A DNA stretch of 64,000 bases from Strigamia acuminata (GCA_949358305.1 OX442322.1:3410001-3474000); one strand, 5' to 3'. Shown: positions 24,854-35,845, counted from the stretch's first letter. Numbers and translations: made by a program. Notes: generated by a model from the letters alone, not told the origin.

Positions 24854-27800
24854 ATGAAGAAGAAGGGGTTTAACAAAGGGTTCGATAAGCCGCCACCAGT
24901 CAAAGAAATGGGTAGTAACATAGCTAACGCCCAAATTCAAGACAGGGCCAACAACGCTTTGCAGGTAATTACCGCAAACGCTGAGGCTGAGGCGGAAGAA
25001 CCGAACCTACTGCTTGAAGAATTACCTCAAGTAGTCGAAGAGACAGAAGAATTTCGTGTTTTCATGTGCAACGTGGCGGTCGAATACACCAGCCGCCTAT
25101 GTATGCTGCCCATGACAATAGAACGCGAAAAAATTATGGGACTATTAGACTCGGGAGCAGATCGCTCGTTCGTTTCCGAAGACATAGTAGCATCATTGGG
25201 TCTCACCGATAAGATAAAAGGCGTTAATAAAAATATACGTCTAAAAACCGCCAACGGAATGGCGCGTCCAAAAGGAGTTATATTATTGACCATGGAGTGG
25301 CTCGGAGGGGTAAAACAGCACCCTTTCCTGGTCCTGCCCACGTGCGACAGAATTTTTCTGTTGGGCTTAGACCTCATGGCGTCAATGGAAATACAACCAA
25401 ATCCAATAACGAAATCTTGGAATTATATCAGAAATGATAAGGAAAGACCCGCAATTGTCGTGCCACCAGCTCTTGTAAAAGAAGCGGCCGACAAGACACA
25501 GTGGGAGAAAGGCCTAAAGAAATTCGTTCAAGACTACGATTTTAAAGCATTCGTAACAGAATTGCAACGGGACAATGTAGTGGAAACGCTTGTCGCCGAC
25601 GCCGCTTTAGAATTAAACGAAGCGGCAGCCCTCCGAAGGGTCCTACTTAAATATGAGGGGATCCTGTCGAAAAAACCGGGCCGAACGAATAGGGCTATTC
25701 ACGAAATTAAATTGACGGATAATAAACCTATACGAGTTGCGTATAAGGGAATGAACCCGCAAAAACGTGAAATAGTGCAAAAAATGTGCCAAGAAATGCT
25801 AGACAGTGGCATTGTCTCCGAGGCCCAGGGAGAATACGCGACGCGAGTTGTGCTCGTGATGCGCCCGGGCTCGGATCCGCGTCTATGCATTGATTACCGT
25901 CCATTAAACGCGGTGACAGAGATAGATCCCATACAGATGCCGTCGATCGAATCCATTTTGAGAGAGCTTAGCCCCTTTTCTTGGGTTACGACGATGGATC
26001 TGTCGAAGGGATACTGGCAAGTAGAAATGAGGCCAGAGGATAAACTAAAGACAGCATTTTACTCGCCAATTGGACGATTGATGTTCAACGTCATGCCATT
26101 TGGTTTAGTAAACGCTCCCAGTACCTTTCAGAGACTAATCGAGAGCGTGTTGGGTGATATATTGCACCAGTTTGTGTGGGCATACTTAGATGACATTGTC
26201 ATCGCCTCAAAAACATTTGAAGAGCACATTGAGCACATCGACCAAGTGCTCACCCGGCTGGCAAAAGCTGGGTTACACGTTCACCCGGGCAAGAGCAAGT
26301 TCTGTCGAAAGGAGCTTGCCTTCCTGGGTTATCGCATTGGAGTCAATGGTTTAGCTATTGGCCCCGAAAAAATCGATGCGATTAATCGTTTCCCACCACC
26401 CGAGGACGTTAAAGGTGTCCAACGGTTTATGGGAATGATAAACTTCTTCGGCAGGTTGCTACCGGGTCTAGCTGAAGTGGCAGCCCCAGTTACCGACCTC
26501 CTGAAGAATGAAAACGAATTTGTATGGTCAAATGAGTGCAACATCGCCTTTAATGCGATAAAGAGGATGCTGACGGAAGTCGGCGTAATGCCTCTACCCG
26601 ACCTAAACCGGCCGTTCATATTACATACGGACGCCAGCAGAGTTGGGTTAGGAGCGGCGTTGCTCCAAACACACGTGCGCGACGGAGTCGAACAAGACCT
26701 GCCGTGCATGTTTATAAGTCGCAAACTCCAAGGCGCTGAAAAAAATTACAATGCCACCGAGTTGGAGTGTTTGGCCGTTGTGTGGGCCATAAGGAAATTC
26801 AGAGATTATCTCGAATATACCAAATTTGTGGTCCACACAGATCATCAAGCGTTACAATGGCTGATGAAATTAAAAGAGCCAGCCGGTCGACTAGCCAGAT
26901 GGCAGTTAGAACTGATGGCATGCGACTTGACCATTCAATACAAGCCCGGCAAATATAACGTCGTAGCTGACGCTCTGTCACGGGCACCAGTGTCAGATCC
27001 AATCGACGCTGACGATGATGGCGAGGATGACTCCCGCATCATTTATTGCCCTACAAGTTGTCACCGTTGGGATTTAAGGAAGATGAATGAAATTCCCACC
27101 GCGTCTCCAGCAGACGTAAAATTCTGTGGATTCTGGACGCGATTATACCAACCAGCTGCTGACAATTACCCAAATGCAAAGAAGGAATTTAAGCTAGAGC
27201 GGAGAATAAATGACCCGCTTCTAAGCGCCTTCCACGCTCGTGTCAGCAAGCAAATGCAAAGCAATCCCCCGACAAGGGAGGAAATAATTGTGCAACAAAA
27301 ATTAGACAAAAAATGTCAGGATAGAGCTAGATTCGTACTGACAGGAAAGTATCCGCCCAACTTAACCAGAAGGCAGAAGCGTCGTTATGCACACGAATCC
27401 ATAGATTACCTATTGGATGACGGCCTGTTGGTGAAACATCACCCAAATCACCAAGATGACTTGAGTGAATCGGACACCGCAGTAAAGGTAGTAATACCTG
27501 CTTCCTTAATCGGTCGCGTGCTGTGGTTGTTACACGGGCACCCGCTTGCGAGCCATGCGGGAGTAAGCAGAACACTCTATCGTGCTACACAGCTTTTTCA
27601 CTGGACAGGGATGAAAAAAGATATTGCTCTTTTTGTCCGCCAATGTCAGCGATGTCAAGCGTGCAAGCCGAGGAGTAAATCACCATTCGAAACTATTTTC
27701 TTAGGGCCTTACGCGCCTTTTGATTGTTTAAGTGTCGATGTGATGGGCCCAAAACCCGTTACGGGAAATAAAAATGCGTACATTATCGTTATAATGGACG

Positions 27801-28921
27801 TGGCGACTCGTTGGCCCGAGTTGTACGCCGTCGCTAGACCTTCAGCAGAAAAAATCATTGAATGTATCTACGACGTGGCGTTACGTTACGGATTTCCACG
27901 TAAAATTATATCCGATAACGGACCCCAATTTATCTCGAAAATTTGGGGTAAGTTTTGTAAAAAATTCGGGATTGTGGCGTCACATACTTCGACCTACAAT
28001 CCTAGAACAAATCCCGTTGAGCGACTAAACAGGGATATCAAATATGCATTAAGTATATTCACTGACATCCACAATAGGTGGGATGAATACTTGAGAGAGA
28101 TCGCGTTCAGCATACGAACAACAGTCTCGAGGACGAGAGATTTTTCTCCGGCCTACCTCAACTTCGCCCGAGAGCTACGAGTGCCTTGGGACCCACGAGT
28201 GGCAGAGTCAGTAAATGTGGTGGACCCAGAGAAACCACATGAGTATGTGTATAAATTGGAGCAGACAATTTCGAGCACATACAAGCATATGATGGCGCAC
28301 ATTTTTAACATGCGCGACCGCATTTTACAAGATAAAAGCGGTAGGAAATTCGTGAATTTCGAGATCAATGATTTGGTGTGGAAAGATGCACACACCCTCT
28401 CAAATGCAGCGAGAGGGATCACCGCCAGCTTGGCCGACAAGAGAGATGGTCCGTATGTGATCATCGGCAAGCATGGCGGTAACGCGTATAAATTACGTAA
28501 GCTCGAGGACAATACCGAGCATAAATCGATACAAGTACGAGAGTTAACTCCGTACATTCCGGAATTCCCGCAAGAAATGTGGGCCAAAGGCCAAATCAAG
28601 TCGAAAACTGACGGCCAAATCGTCGATATGTTCGCTGGCGAGTCGGAAAAAGCACCGCCAAGTGACAACGAGGAGTATGTCGACGCCCCTCCACCTCCGG
28701 TAAACGAGATAGTTGAATCCGTTCCGGATCCAATTTTGGTCGGGGGGGAAACAGAAGAAACTCCTGAAACAAACATAAAAAACACGGATAAAAAAGAAAA
28801 CAATAATGAGGAGGTACAGACACTAAAAACAAAAAACGTCGTACCTGTCTCGACTCATCACCTGCGGCCCCGTAGAAGTAATCCGTTTATAAAAGACGGA
28901 AAGGTCGTAGGAAAGGAGTAG
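24854..28921 (+). CDS. pol: Gypsy-B2 Pol polyprotein (protease, RT, RNase H, integrase)
   Basis: 1355 residues from the first in-frame ATG. It has protease DSGAD (residue 99), reverse transcriptase YLDD (444), RNase H (from about 590), integrase zinc finger (894-945) and the D-D-E core (about 961, 1021, 1055), ending in the basic RPRRSNPF tail. It differs from B1 by scattered single residues, with changes and small indels clustered in the last 60 residues. With matched LTRs around it, this copy could be expressed. Confidence 0.96.
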   Translation: MKKKGFNKGFDKPPPVKEMGSNIANAQIQDRANNALQVITANAEAEAEEPNLLLEELPQVVEETEEFRVFMCNVAVEYTSRLCMLPMTIEREKIMGLLDSGADRSFVSEDIVASLGLTDKIKGVNKNIRLKTANGMARPKGVILLTMEWLGGVKQHPFLVLPTCDRIFLLGLDLMASMEIQPNPITKSWNYIRNDKERPAIVVPPALVKEAADKTQWEKGLKKFVQDYDFKAFVTELQRDNVVETLVADAALELNEAAALRRVLLKYEGILSKKPGRTNRAIHEIKLTDNKPIRVAYKGMNPQKREIVQKMCQEMLDSGIVSEAQGEYATRVVLVMRPGSDPRLCIDYRPLNAVTEIDPIQMPSIESILRELSPFSWVTTMDLSKGYWQVEMRPEDKLKTAFYSPIGRLMFNVMPFGLVNAPSTFQRLIESVLGDILHQFVWAYLDDIVIASKTFEEHIEHIDQVLTRLAKAGLHVHPGKSKFCRKELAFLGYRIGVNGLAIGPEKIDAINRFPPPEDVKGVQRFMGMINFFGRLLPGLAEVAAPVTDLLKNENEFVWSNECNIAFNAIKRMLTEVGVMPLPDLNRPFILHTDASRVGLGAALLQTHVRDGVEQDLPCMFISRKLQGAEKNYNATELECLAVVWAIRKFRDYLEYTKFVVHTDHQALQWLMKLKEPAGRLARWQLELMACDLTIQYKPGKYNVVADALSRAPVSDPIDADDDGEDDSRIIYCPTSCHRWDLRKMNEIPTASPADVKFCGFWTRLYQPAADNYPNAKKEFKLERRINDPLLSAFHARVSKQMQSNPPTREEIIVQQKLDKKCQDRARFVLTGKYPPNLTRRQKRRYAHESIDYLLDDGLLVKHHPNHQDDLSESDTAVKVVIPASLIGRVLWLLHGHPLASHAGVSRTLYRATQLFHWTGMKKDIALFVRQCQRCQACKPRSKSPFETIFLGPYAPFDCLSVDVMGPKPVTGNKNAYIIVIMDVATRWPELYAVARPSAEKIIECIYDVALRYGFPRKIISDNGPQFISKIWGKFCKKFGIVASHTSTYNPRTNPVERLNRDIKYALSIFTDIHNRWDEYLREIAFSIRTTVSRTRDFSPAYLNFARELRVPWDPRVAESVNVVDPEKPHEYVYKLEQTISSTYKHMMAHIFNMRDRILQDKSGRKFVNFEINDLVWKDAHTLSNAARGITASLADKRDGPYVIIGKHGGNAYKLRKLEDNTEHKSIQVRELTPYIPEFPQEMWAKGQIKSKTDGQIVDMFAGESEKAPPSDNEEYVDAPPPPVNEIVESVPDPILVGGETEETPETNIKNTDKKENNNEEVQTLKTKNVVPVSTHHLRPRRSNPFIKDGKVVGKE

Positions 28922-29407
28922 AAAACGTTACGAGTCGATGGCGACGCTGAAAAACAAAAAAAATGATCGATCGACAGCGCTAGCCATCAAAATCCGAGAC
29001 TCTGAAAAATTTCGCTAAGTCCAACAAGCGATGTCGGTCGAATTCACGTCACAAGATGGCGTGGAAACGCGGGACCCGTAGCAAAATTATCGGCACGGGT
29101 CGGATACCGCGTGCAAAAGACCCCGTAGCAGCAATCGCGCACGGGAGTGAAAACAAAGGAGACCCGTAGCGTAACATGCGCACGGGTAGGTGCGCACTAA
29201 TCTCAAACACCCGGGTTCTGGAGTATATTACCCAGAATCCATCGCGATTACCTCGTGTTCAAACGGACTTCCGCTTTTCACAGCTGATCGCTGCGTCCGT
29301 GCGTGATCCTCGTTTTTAACATTTTTACCGAGTTTTTACCGAGTTTTTGAGATAGTTTTATCATCCTTTTTCAATCGTGATTGAGCTTTTTGTGCGCGCT
29401 CCTCGCC
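28922..29407 (+). other. Gypsy-B2 pol-ORF3 region with three tandem stem-loops
   Basis: Same array as in B1: stems 29074-29079/29095-29100 (ACCCGT with ACGGGT), 29122-29126/29141-29145 (CCCGT with ACGGG), and 29162-29167/29182-29187 (ACCCGT with ACGGGT), with 14-15 base loops starting AGC. The third stem differs in sequence from B1 but is still paired. A conserved acceptor-like CTTTTCACAG ends at 29283. No coding frame. Confidence 0.6.
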
Positions 29408-29497
29408 ATGGACGAGGAAGAGAACGACGTGCTTGCCATCGAGCACGAGGACGAGGCAAACTGGGACCACGATGTAAACCAAGTCCCACCCGATCAG
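29408..29497 (+). CDS. Gypsy-B2 ORF3 exon 1 (30 codons)
   Basis: Acidic 30-codon exon from ATG 29408, ending PPDQ at the donor CAG with GTAGAAGT (GT 29498). It is one codon shorter than in B1 and diverged in sequence, but keeps the same acidic character, phase and donor. Without splicing the frame closes at 29521. Confidence 0.75.
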
Positions 29498-30342
29498 GTA
29501 GAAGTCGGCATCGGCACATGAGAATTAGTTCCGTGCTGCTGAAGAAGAAATTTTGTTTGACTAATACCTGACATGAGTGCTTTGCACTCACAATAGCGTA
29601 TAATTAATTATTAACCGCGATCGCTCACACGATCGTATTTTTTCCTTGTTAATTTGTTTTCGGGGTGCGATCGCAGACTTCACGTCGCCTCGCGTCTCGA
29701 AAATTCCTCATGACATGAGTCACAAGCGAGACAATGGGCTCGAGCCATAAATAATTTTATGACAAGAGGAGAATATTCTGTAAAAGAATATTTTTCTCCA
29801 CAAGTAATTTGACGCATCAAATTGATGCAACTTAACATTCGTACGATGAATTTTTCAATGTGTTAGATAAATTTAATTTGACTTTAACTTCTTTTAAAAA
29901 ATTAGACAAAGTCCGACTTCGGAATAATTCTTTATTAGGTTTATTTATTTAATAAAATTTCGACAAGCACATTTATTGTGCAATTTTAGTAATAATTTAC
30001 ACCCGACGAATTCTTTTTACGAATGACTGATAATTATTAATTTAATTATTAGTAATGTCCTAATTAACGTTAGAATTAATTTGAAGTAAAATCTGATGAT
30101 AAGAATCCAGATTAAAGGCTCGATTCCGTCTCGCTGTGCGTTTTGGACATGAGACAGATTTTTACGTGATGACTTCTCTTTTTCTATCCGACGAGGGACA
30201 ATTCGTCCTACGTTTGCACCGATAGACAGGAATCGGTCTCGACGGACGGCTGCACGTATCGGCAACGTCCCTCGAAACCAACCATTTATCTACGTATTTA
30301 ATATTAACTTTTTATTAATTGTTTATTTCTCCACCCTTCCAG
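29498..30342 (+). other. Gypsy-B2 ORF3 intron (845 bp, predicted)
   Basis: GT at 29498; AG at 30341-30342 after TTTCTCCACCCTTCC, a good pyrimidine tract. It has a hairpin at 29575-29580/29584-29589 (GAGTGC with GCACTC), the covarying equivalent of the B1 hairpin, followed by a CGATCG...CGATCG pair. Otherwise AT-rich and noncoding. Confidence 0.7.
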
Positions 30343-33108
30343 ATGGCATTACGTAGAACATGGGGACTACTAGACCCCGCTTGCATCGCTCGTGGCGGGA
30401 TATTTCGAGGCGCGCTGCCCGAATTTTACCGACGATGTTTCGGCGAGGACGCCGACCCGTGGCGCCTGCGAATACTACATTCCCGATGCATCGCCCGACG
30501 TTGGGTACGAGACTGCACGCTCCTGGACACGTTCCCGGAAGGGATGCGCGAAGGCATCGCCACAGAGTTAGCTCGTGACGATGACCCGAAATCGCCAATT
30601 TTCCACCCCGGATTGTCAAGTCAGTACACTGGCAACCCGGCGGAGGAACACGTGCTGCATGCGTGGCGAGCAGCCGAGACAGAAGAGGCCCGTGAGGCCA
30701 TCTATCAGCAGTATAGGCAACAGCTGGTGGATACCGCTACGGCAGTGGCCGAGCGCATCCTCCAAAACGAGGGGATGACCGCGGATGATATTCATCTGTG
30801 GTTTGAGAGACTGCGATTGGGGGAGAGTACGCCCCAGTGGAGACCTCGGATGGGAATTTTAACGTCCCAAGCCGAGATGTGGCAGCTCCACCACCTGGGG
30901 ATTTTGGGGCCCAAGAGCAGCTACCCGCGGAAGCGCAAGCGCTCCAAAGGCGCCGGGAACAGCCAGTCGTGTTCCCCGGTGACAACCAAGAAGCAGCGTG
31001 TCACTCAAAACACGACTGAAGGCAACGAAGCTGGGCCATCCACTAGTACGGTGCGTGACCCTTCGCAGTATTCCCGACCGCGAATTTTCGTAAACCGTCA
31101 GATTAAAGACGGTAAGGAGTGCAAGGAGGTTTGGATGTCTGGTGACGAAGAGCGAGTCTCTCGTCCCAGCACTTCTAGACGTCCGCTGACTCATCGCGAG
31201 CAGCGGAAAAGAGATCGCAAGGAGCGATACTTCGCGAGGTGCGAAGCTCGGGGCCGTCCCATCCCCGAACCCGCCTACATCTCCAAGAGAGCGGGTCGAC
31301 GAAGTGGTAGCCAGTCAGGTGAGCGAAACGTCCCAGCGGCAGATACGCGGGACCTTCGCAAGATTCTGACTCAGATGAAGCGGACGAAACTGACACGTTT
31401 CGATCCCGCAATGAAACACGCCAGGAAGATGGGTGTTGTCACCGACGGAATGGTGACCCCACACGAGGTGGCAAGGTGGCTCGCAGACTACATAAATTCG
31501 CGACTGCGACCCGATGGCATGCCAACCGCCATCGTGCAGCCCTCGAGCTCCGAACAACATCTCCCGGCGCCCCAAGTCGCAATGACTGGGGTGCAGACGA
31601 CGGAGACGCCACCACCGCCGACGCAGCCACCACCACCGCTGCCGACGCCAACGCTGTCGACCAAGACGCAGCCGCCTCCGGACCTGCCGCCACCGTCGTT
31701 GTTGAATTCGAGCGATCCGCCGGATTTACCCACCGACCGCTCAGTCCTTCTCCCCGTTGGACAGAGCATTATGCAGGAATGTCGAGCCAATTTGACCGAC
31801 ATTTACAGGCCGAGCCGACCCCGACCCGGTTCCTCGGCCCTGTTCTTCGAGAGGCGAGACGAAGAAGCGCGACTCGCGAGAGAAGCCGCCAACCCGACTA
31901 TCTCCGAGCTCTCAGCGTTTCGCTTCGTGATGGAAGACCCAAGAGTCTCCGCGCCCGCCTTGCGAGGTGTGGATCAAACACAGCGATATTTTATCGAATG
32001 GGCAATCGCGATGATGAGTAAGCTCTCGCGTGCCTTCACTGCGGATTCAGAGCGATCGAATCCAGTGAATCGTCGCAGCCTACAGTTATCATTGACCAAG
32101 GTCATGATGCAGCTGCTAACCCCAGCACTCTTCGGAGAAGGGCGTCAGTCGATGGCCGCATGGTCTGTCGTGGACAGAGAGGGTGTACAGGTTCCCCGTG
32201 CACTCCTCGCAGAGTGGAGCTCCATTCTGCTCGACCCTGTGTTGACTCGCTACGAGCTAACCAGGGATGTGGTAAACCCAGAATTTGAAGGGTACAAGTT
32301 GCGAAGCACGGCGTTTCGTTACACCTCCGCCACCTGGACAGCGGCGCCTACCCAACAACTGCGCGCCTTGACCATCCAGACGGAAGAATCGGCAGAGGAT
32401 GTAGACATGGTGATCTCGCCGACGAGCGAAGTTCCGATTCCGCCACCGATGCCTGCGGAGATATCCCCGCAAGGACCCGCCCTGTTCGAAGTGGCGGGTA
32501 AACCAAAGCGCTTGCTGTGCCGAACGCCACCCGTCAGGTCCGTCGAGCAAACGAAGCCGACACCGCCCGGGACCCCACCGGCCCGAGCGGCGACAACAAC
32601 GCAAGCAGTGATTCCCGCGGCCACCCAGAAGCCGAAGCCGGCACCGCCTCCACCAGACTATTATGGGCGAATCATCGACGAGTTTCCCCATCTTTCGATG
32701 ACGACGGCGACCAGGAGGTTTATCCTCGCGCAGCGGGACAAAGGCAAATCGGTCTTCATCTGGCTTCACAACCAGATCCGGAAGACTAAAGACCTCATCT
32801 TCCACCAGAGGTTGCTGAGAGCCCACCGTGCGCCAGTGACGCCAGCGGAAGCCAATGCCATCCGGCATACGAACACCGGCTTCTCCGCCTACATCCCGAG
32901 CGTTTGGTTACACGAGAGGACGCGTGCCCCGCATGAGCCAGTTGACGGCCATGCATTATGTTTCATTACGGAGCATGAGGACCCCCGTGATCGGTCCTCG
33001 GCGTTAGTAGGCGATCTACCCGCGCCACCCGGCACTCAACCGCCGGTCCCTGGAGTGAGTTACGCCCAGGTGACGGACTCAGTGTCGGGTCCCCCAGAAA
33101 AGAAGTGA
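30343..33108 (+). CDS. Gypsy-B2 ORF3 exon 2: unrecognised element-specific protein
   Basis: 921 residues, or about 951 with exon 1. Homologous to B1 ORF3 over its whole length, with the same order: conserved N-terminal part starting ALRRTWGLLDPAC, basic run PRKRKRSK, charged HREQRKRDRKERYFARC block, proline/threonine spacer (shorter than in B1), conserved middle part, second proline-rich spacer, and conserved C-terminal part from PHLSMTTATRRF to GVSYAQV. The spacers differ most and the globular parts least, the pattern expected of a selected protein. No membrane segment or catalytic motif that I recognise. Confidence 0.8.
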   Translation: MALRRTWGLLDPACIARGGIFRGALPEFYRRCFGEDADPWRLRILHSRCIARRWVRDCTLLDTFPEGMREGIATELARDDDPKSPIFHPGLSSQYTGNPAEEHVLHAWRAAETEEAREAIYQQYRQQLVDTATAVAERILQNEGMTADDIHLWFERLRLGESTPQWRPRMGILTSQAEMWQLHHLGILGPKSSYPRKRKRSKGAGNSQSCSPVTTKKQRVTQNTTEGNEAGPSTSTVRDPSQYSRPRIFVNRQIKDGKECKEVWMSGDEERVSRPSTSRRPLTHREQRKRDRKERYFARCEARGRPIPEPAYISKRAGRRSGSQSGERNVPAADTRDLRKILTQMKRTKLTRFDPAMKHARKMGVVTDGMVTPHEVARWLADYINSRLRPDGMPTAIVQPSSSEQHLPAPQVAMTGVQTTETPPPPTQPPPPLPTPTLSTKTQPPPDLPPPSLLNSSDPPDLPTDRSVLLPVGQSIMQECRANLTDIYRPSRPRPGSSALFFERRDEEARLAREAANPTISELSAFRFVMEDPRVSAPALRGVDQTQRYFIEWAIAMMSKLSRAFTADSERSNPVNRRSLQLSLTKVMMQLLTPALFGEGRQSMAAWSVVDREGVQVPRALLAEWSSILLDPVLTRYELTRDVVNPEFEGYKLRSTAFRYTSATWTAAPTQQLRALTIQTEESAEDVDMVISPTSEVPIPPPMPAEISPQGPALFEVAGKPKRLLCRTPPVRSVEQTKPTPPGTPPARAATTTQAVIPAATQKPKPAPPPPDYYGRIIDEFPHLSMTTATRRFILAQRDKGKSVFIWLHNQIRKTKDLIFHQRLLRAHRAPVTPAEANAIRHTNTGFSAYIPSVWLHERTRAPHEPVDGHALCFITEHEDPRDRSSALVGDLPAPPGTQPPVPGVSYAQVTDSVSGPPEKK

Positions 33109-33131
33109 TCGCTCAGCCCCACGGTCTGAGC

Positions 33132-33144
33132 TCGGAGGGGGAAG
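33132..33144 (+). other. Gypsy-B2 polypurine tract
   Basis: TCGGAGGGGGAAG directly before the 3' LTR. Confidence 0.75.
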
Positions 33145-34160
33145 TGTGGTGACCCGACTGGACCGGGGTCAACAAAGAGTTTCTCTCGTGACCTCGTTTC
33201 GGGTGTAAGGGGAGCCGCAAGCGCGTCTCCCTTCCCTCAGTGCATTGACATCTAGTCAATGGACAGGCGTCTGCCCTGAGGGAGTGGGGATGGCTCGTCC
33301 ACCCCACCATTGGGTGATTCCGGTCACCTGTCAACCCCGCTTTGTGCAAAGGAATGTGCCTTGCACTGAGCGGGCAGAACCAACACAACCATCAAACGAG
33401 AAGCACACGTAAAACCCGTCGTCCTACAAGATCAGGCCCAAGTAAATATACTGGGATTGACCAAGGACAAAGGACAATTTACCGTGAGTACGTTTGGTCA
33501 GTGTCAAACTCCGCAGAGTAACCTGCGAGATAAGATTACCACACTATTTTAGCACACCAGCTAGAAATAGTAAAAACCACTCCAGTTTAGCGAGTTGTGC
33601 AGACAAACGGTCGCACAAGCCTAAACTGCAGTAAAACCACGACGAGCGTTCCCGCCGCTGTGTGACCGCCGGGAGCCAGAAGAGTCTGCCGCTGTGTGAT
33701 CGCCGGACACCACACAAAAACCTAGACAACAGACCGAAGTAAGCCTTTTAACTAAGCATTCACTCGCGCCTGACCAGCGTGAGCCCGAAGGACCAGCCAG
33801 AGACGAGCCGAGGACGCCATATTGCCACGCCGGCCCAAGACGACCTCACGTTGCCACAACGAGGACGCCATCTTGGACACGAACGAGACAACAGACGACC
33901 TCGCTGATTCCAGCCAGCTTTCATCTTACCTTTACCTTTCCATTCCCCATCACCCATTCCGATTTACCTTTTACTTACCTTTCATATATATATATAAGAT
34001 ATATCTGTACATTGTCCCACAGAATAAATCTATATTATATTTTACCTTTTATATCTGTGTAATCATTTCTTTGGGTAAACCGCTCGAACAAAGCGGTAGT
34101 GAGTTAGTCGAATTAAGTAATCAACCCACGAGTCAGCGAGAGCGAAGTAGGGGCGCGACA
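33145..34160 (+). repeat. Gypsy-B2 3' LTR (1016 bp)
   Basis: Same length and ends as the 5' copy, with about six single-base differences seen by eye. Followed by AACT, the second target-site copy. Confidence 0.95.
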
Positions 34161-34164
34161 AACT

Positions 34165-34266
34165 GTATGGCCGAGAGAGCGTCGGAATAAATGACGGGTC
34201 GCGATAATCGGTTGAGGATCGGAAACTGAAGATAAACGTGATCCAACCAGTAAAGCTCCTTGACAC
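34165..34266 (-). pseudogene. pol: Copia-E RNase H middle fragment with a frameshift
   Basis: On the minus strand KELYWLDHV through PVIYSD is open, then the frame must change at about 34178 to continue as LSAIQ into the fragment ending at 20670. Two bases lost or one gained near that point would explain it. The frameshift shows that E was, or became, inactive. The fragment lies between B2 and C; ACAC at 34263-34266 is the left copy of the Gypsy-C target duplication. Confidence 0.75.
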
Positions 34267-35825
34267 TGTGACGGTTATAAAACCGTATTATCCAATGTTC
34301 ACACTAGATGGCGCTGTTTGTCTAACGCGCGCAGTTTAAACTCGATAAAGTTGCGAGTTATATTAAAGAATTAATATAACGTTGCGAATAAAATATACAG
34401 TATTTTATTGGACTAAGCTAAGTATTATTTACTTGAGATATTGATTCTATCGAATCAATATCCGGTTTTACTTACCTGTTGAAGATGACCAATCGGACTC
34501 TTCGGGACCCAGTTCAATATTAGGTCCGGACTAGTGATCCACGAATCCATCGATTCAGACACCTGATTGGCTGTCGCCAATCTGATTGTTCTCTAGAACC
34601 ATATAAGCTCTGGTTCTCACGAGCTCCCCCCCTGGCTTGAATGAATATTGTTGTATTGCATTGTTGTTATCGTATGATCTCACTTTCTCTCACGACACAT
34701 CGGGCCTCCTCAGCTCTCAATGGATATGTATTATTACTATCGTGTTATTGCTTGTTGTAGGGCCCATCTGGGAAGGCTAACCTTGTAGACATGTTTCACA
34801 CATGAAATGGCCCCGTAGTGTTAGCCGGCTGTTCTAAGGGACAGTAGGATTTCATACGGTGGCGTAGTATATCGCTCATGCACGGGATTGATTAACCTGT
34901 TAAACAAATATCAAATTATATGATCGGTGATAGTCGCATCTATCTGCGCGATTCTCCGATCATAGGTCAGATGCTCTGCCAGAGCACATATACGGGAAGT
35001 CAAACCCGTCAAACAAATACGGGCAAACTGTTTTCCCAGGGTTCCGATGCAGTGCATTGGCCCTTCCGTTAAGTGGGCAAGACTTGTCCGAGGTCGGTAA
35101 AAGCCTTATTCACAGGCGACGCACCGGGTTGGTGGCCCGTGAGCAATTGCATTCATACCTTGCGCTAAACAAACACTCGGGTATTGGTAATGCCGATCTG
35201 GTAGTCCCCCAGGAACTGTTTACCCAGTGGTTGGTACCACTGAAAGCGACTCGTCGCAGAAAACAAATACCCGGCGCCTGATCACGAGATCTTGTCGTCG
35301 TAAGGCATGCTGGCGGATGGAGCTTCAACAACTCCCGCGATGGTTCCCTCGACTGTCGTGACTGTCCCCGCCCATAGAATAACAATATAACAATTCATTT
35401 GTTATATTACACTAATAATGTTTTGATGATTTGAATACGGAATATTCTAATGAATATTCCCGACCAAATACGAAGGATTCTTCGTATTAATAGATATCCG
35501 AGCTGCGGGACCGAATACGTCTCCGTAGCGCTAACTGTGACGATGCCGCAAAGTCAGCCGCACCACTCGAACAGCATCGCCCGGAACCTCAACCAGTGTA
35601 GCCGCCGTTACACTTATCCAGAACCCCAACTCCAGTTGTAATGTTAATAAACATGTAAATTATATCACACAAAATCGTAAGTTGTTATATTTGATCACAT
35701 ATTCACGTTGTACAGACTTCCGTAGCTTATCTCGGTTAGGTTATTTCTAGTTGTAGAAATGTCTTGTCTAAACCGATTTATCTCTTGTAATGGCTAATTA
35801 TTCAGCCAAAAGTAGAATCGTCACA
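34267..35825 (+). repeat. Gypsy-C 5' LTR (1559 bp)
   Basis: TGTGACGG to TCGTCACA. TATAAG (34602-34607) lies in the loop of a perfect 7-bp inverted repeat (AGAACCA 34595-34601, TGGTTCT 34611-34617). Further downstream are stems GATCGG/CCGATC (34922/34956), TGCTCT/AGAGCA (34972/34981) and ACGGG/CCCGT (34992/35005). Short ORFs inside are repeated in the 3' LTR and are not taken as genes. Confidence 0.95.
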
Positions 35826-35827
35826 AG

Positions 35828-35845
35828 TGGAGGTTCTACCGAGAT
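35828..35845 (+). promoter_or_regulatory. Gypsy-C primer-binding site, tRNA-Gln-like
   Basis: TGGAGGTTCTACCGAGAT, two bases after the LTR. It is the complement of a tRNA-Gln 3' end with two differences from the Gypsy-D site. Confidence 0.75.

Larger units (their letters stand above)
20671..34160 (+). mobile_element. Gypsy-B2, complete Ty3/Gypsy element (13,490 bp) with spliced ORF3
   Basis: Two 1016-bp LTRs, tRNA-Pro-like primer-binding site, gag, pol, two-exon ORF3 and polypurine tract. AACT flanks both ends (20667-20670 and 34161-34164), a 4-bp target duplication in Copia-E. By eye the LTRs differ at about six positions, roughly 0.6%, so insertion was recent. All frames are open, but gag has lost four residues in the capsid region compared with B1. 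Confidence 0.95.

Noticed and set aside
34585-34620. Heat-shock element in the Gypsy-C LTR (TTC and GAA near TATAAG)
   Set aside because: The TTC/GAA spacing is four bases rather than the two required, and there is no third unit.
35057-35641. Small ORFs in the Gypsy-C and Gypsy-D LTRs (for example 35057-35281, 47523-47747, 50064-50378, 61563-61877)
   Set aside because: They are duplicated only because the LTRs are duplicated, overlap structured regulatory sequence, and show no domain or second diverged copy to test.
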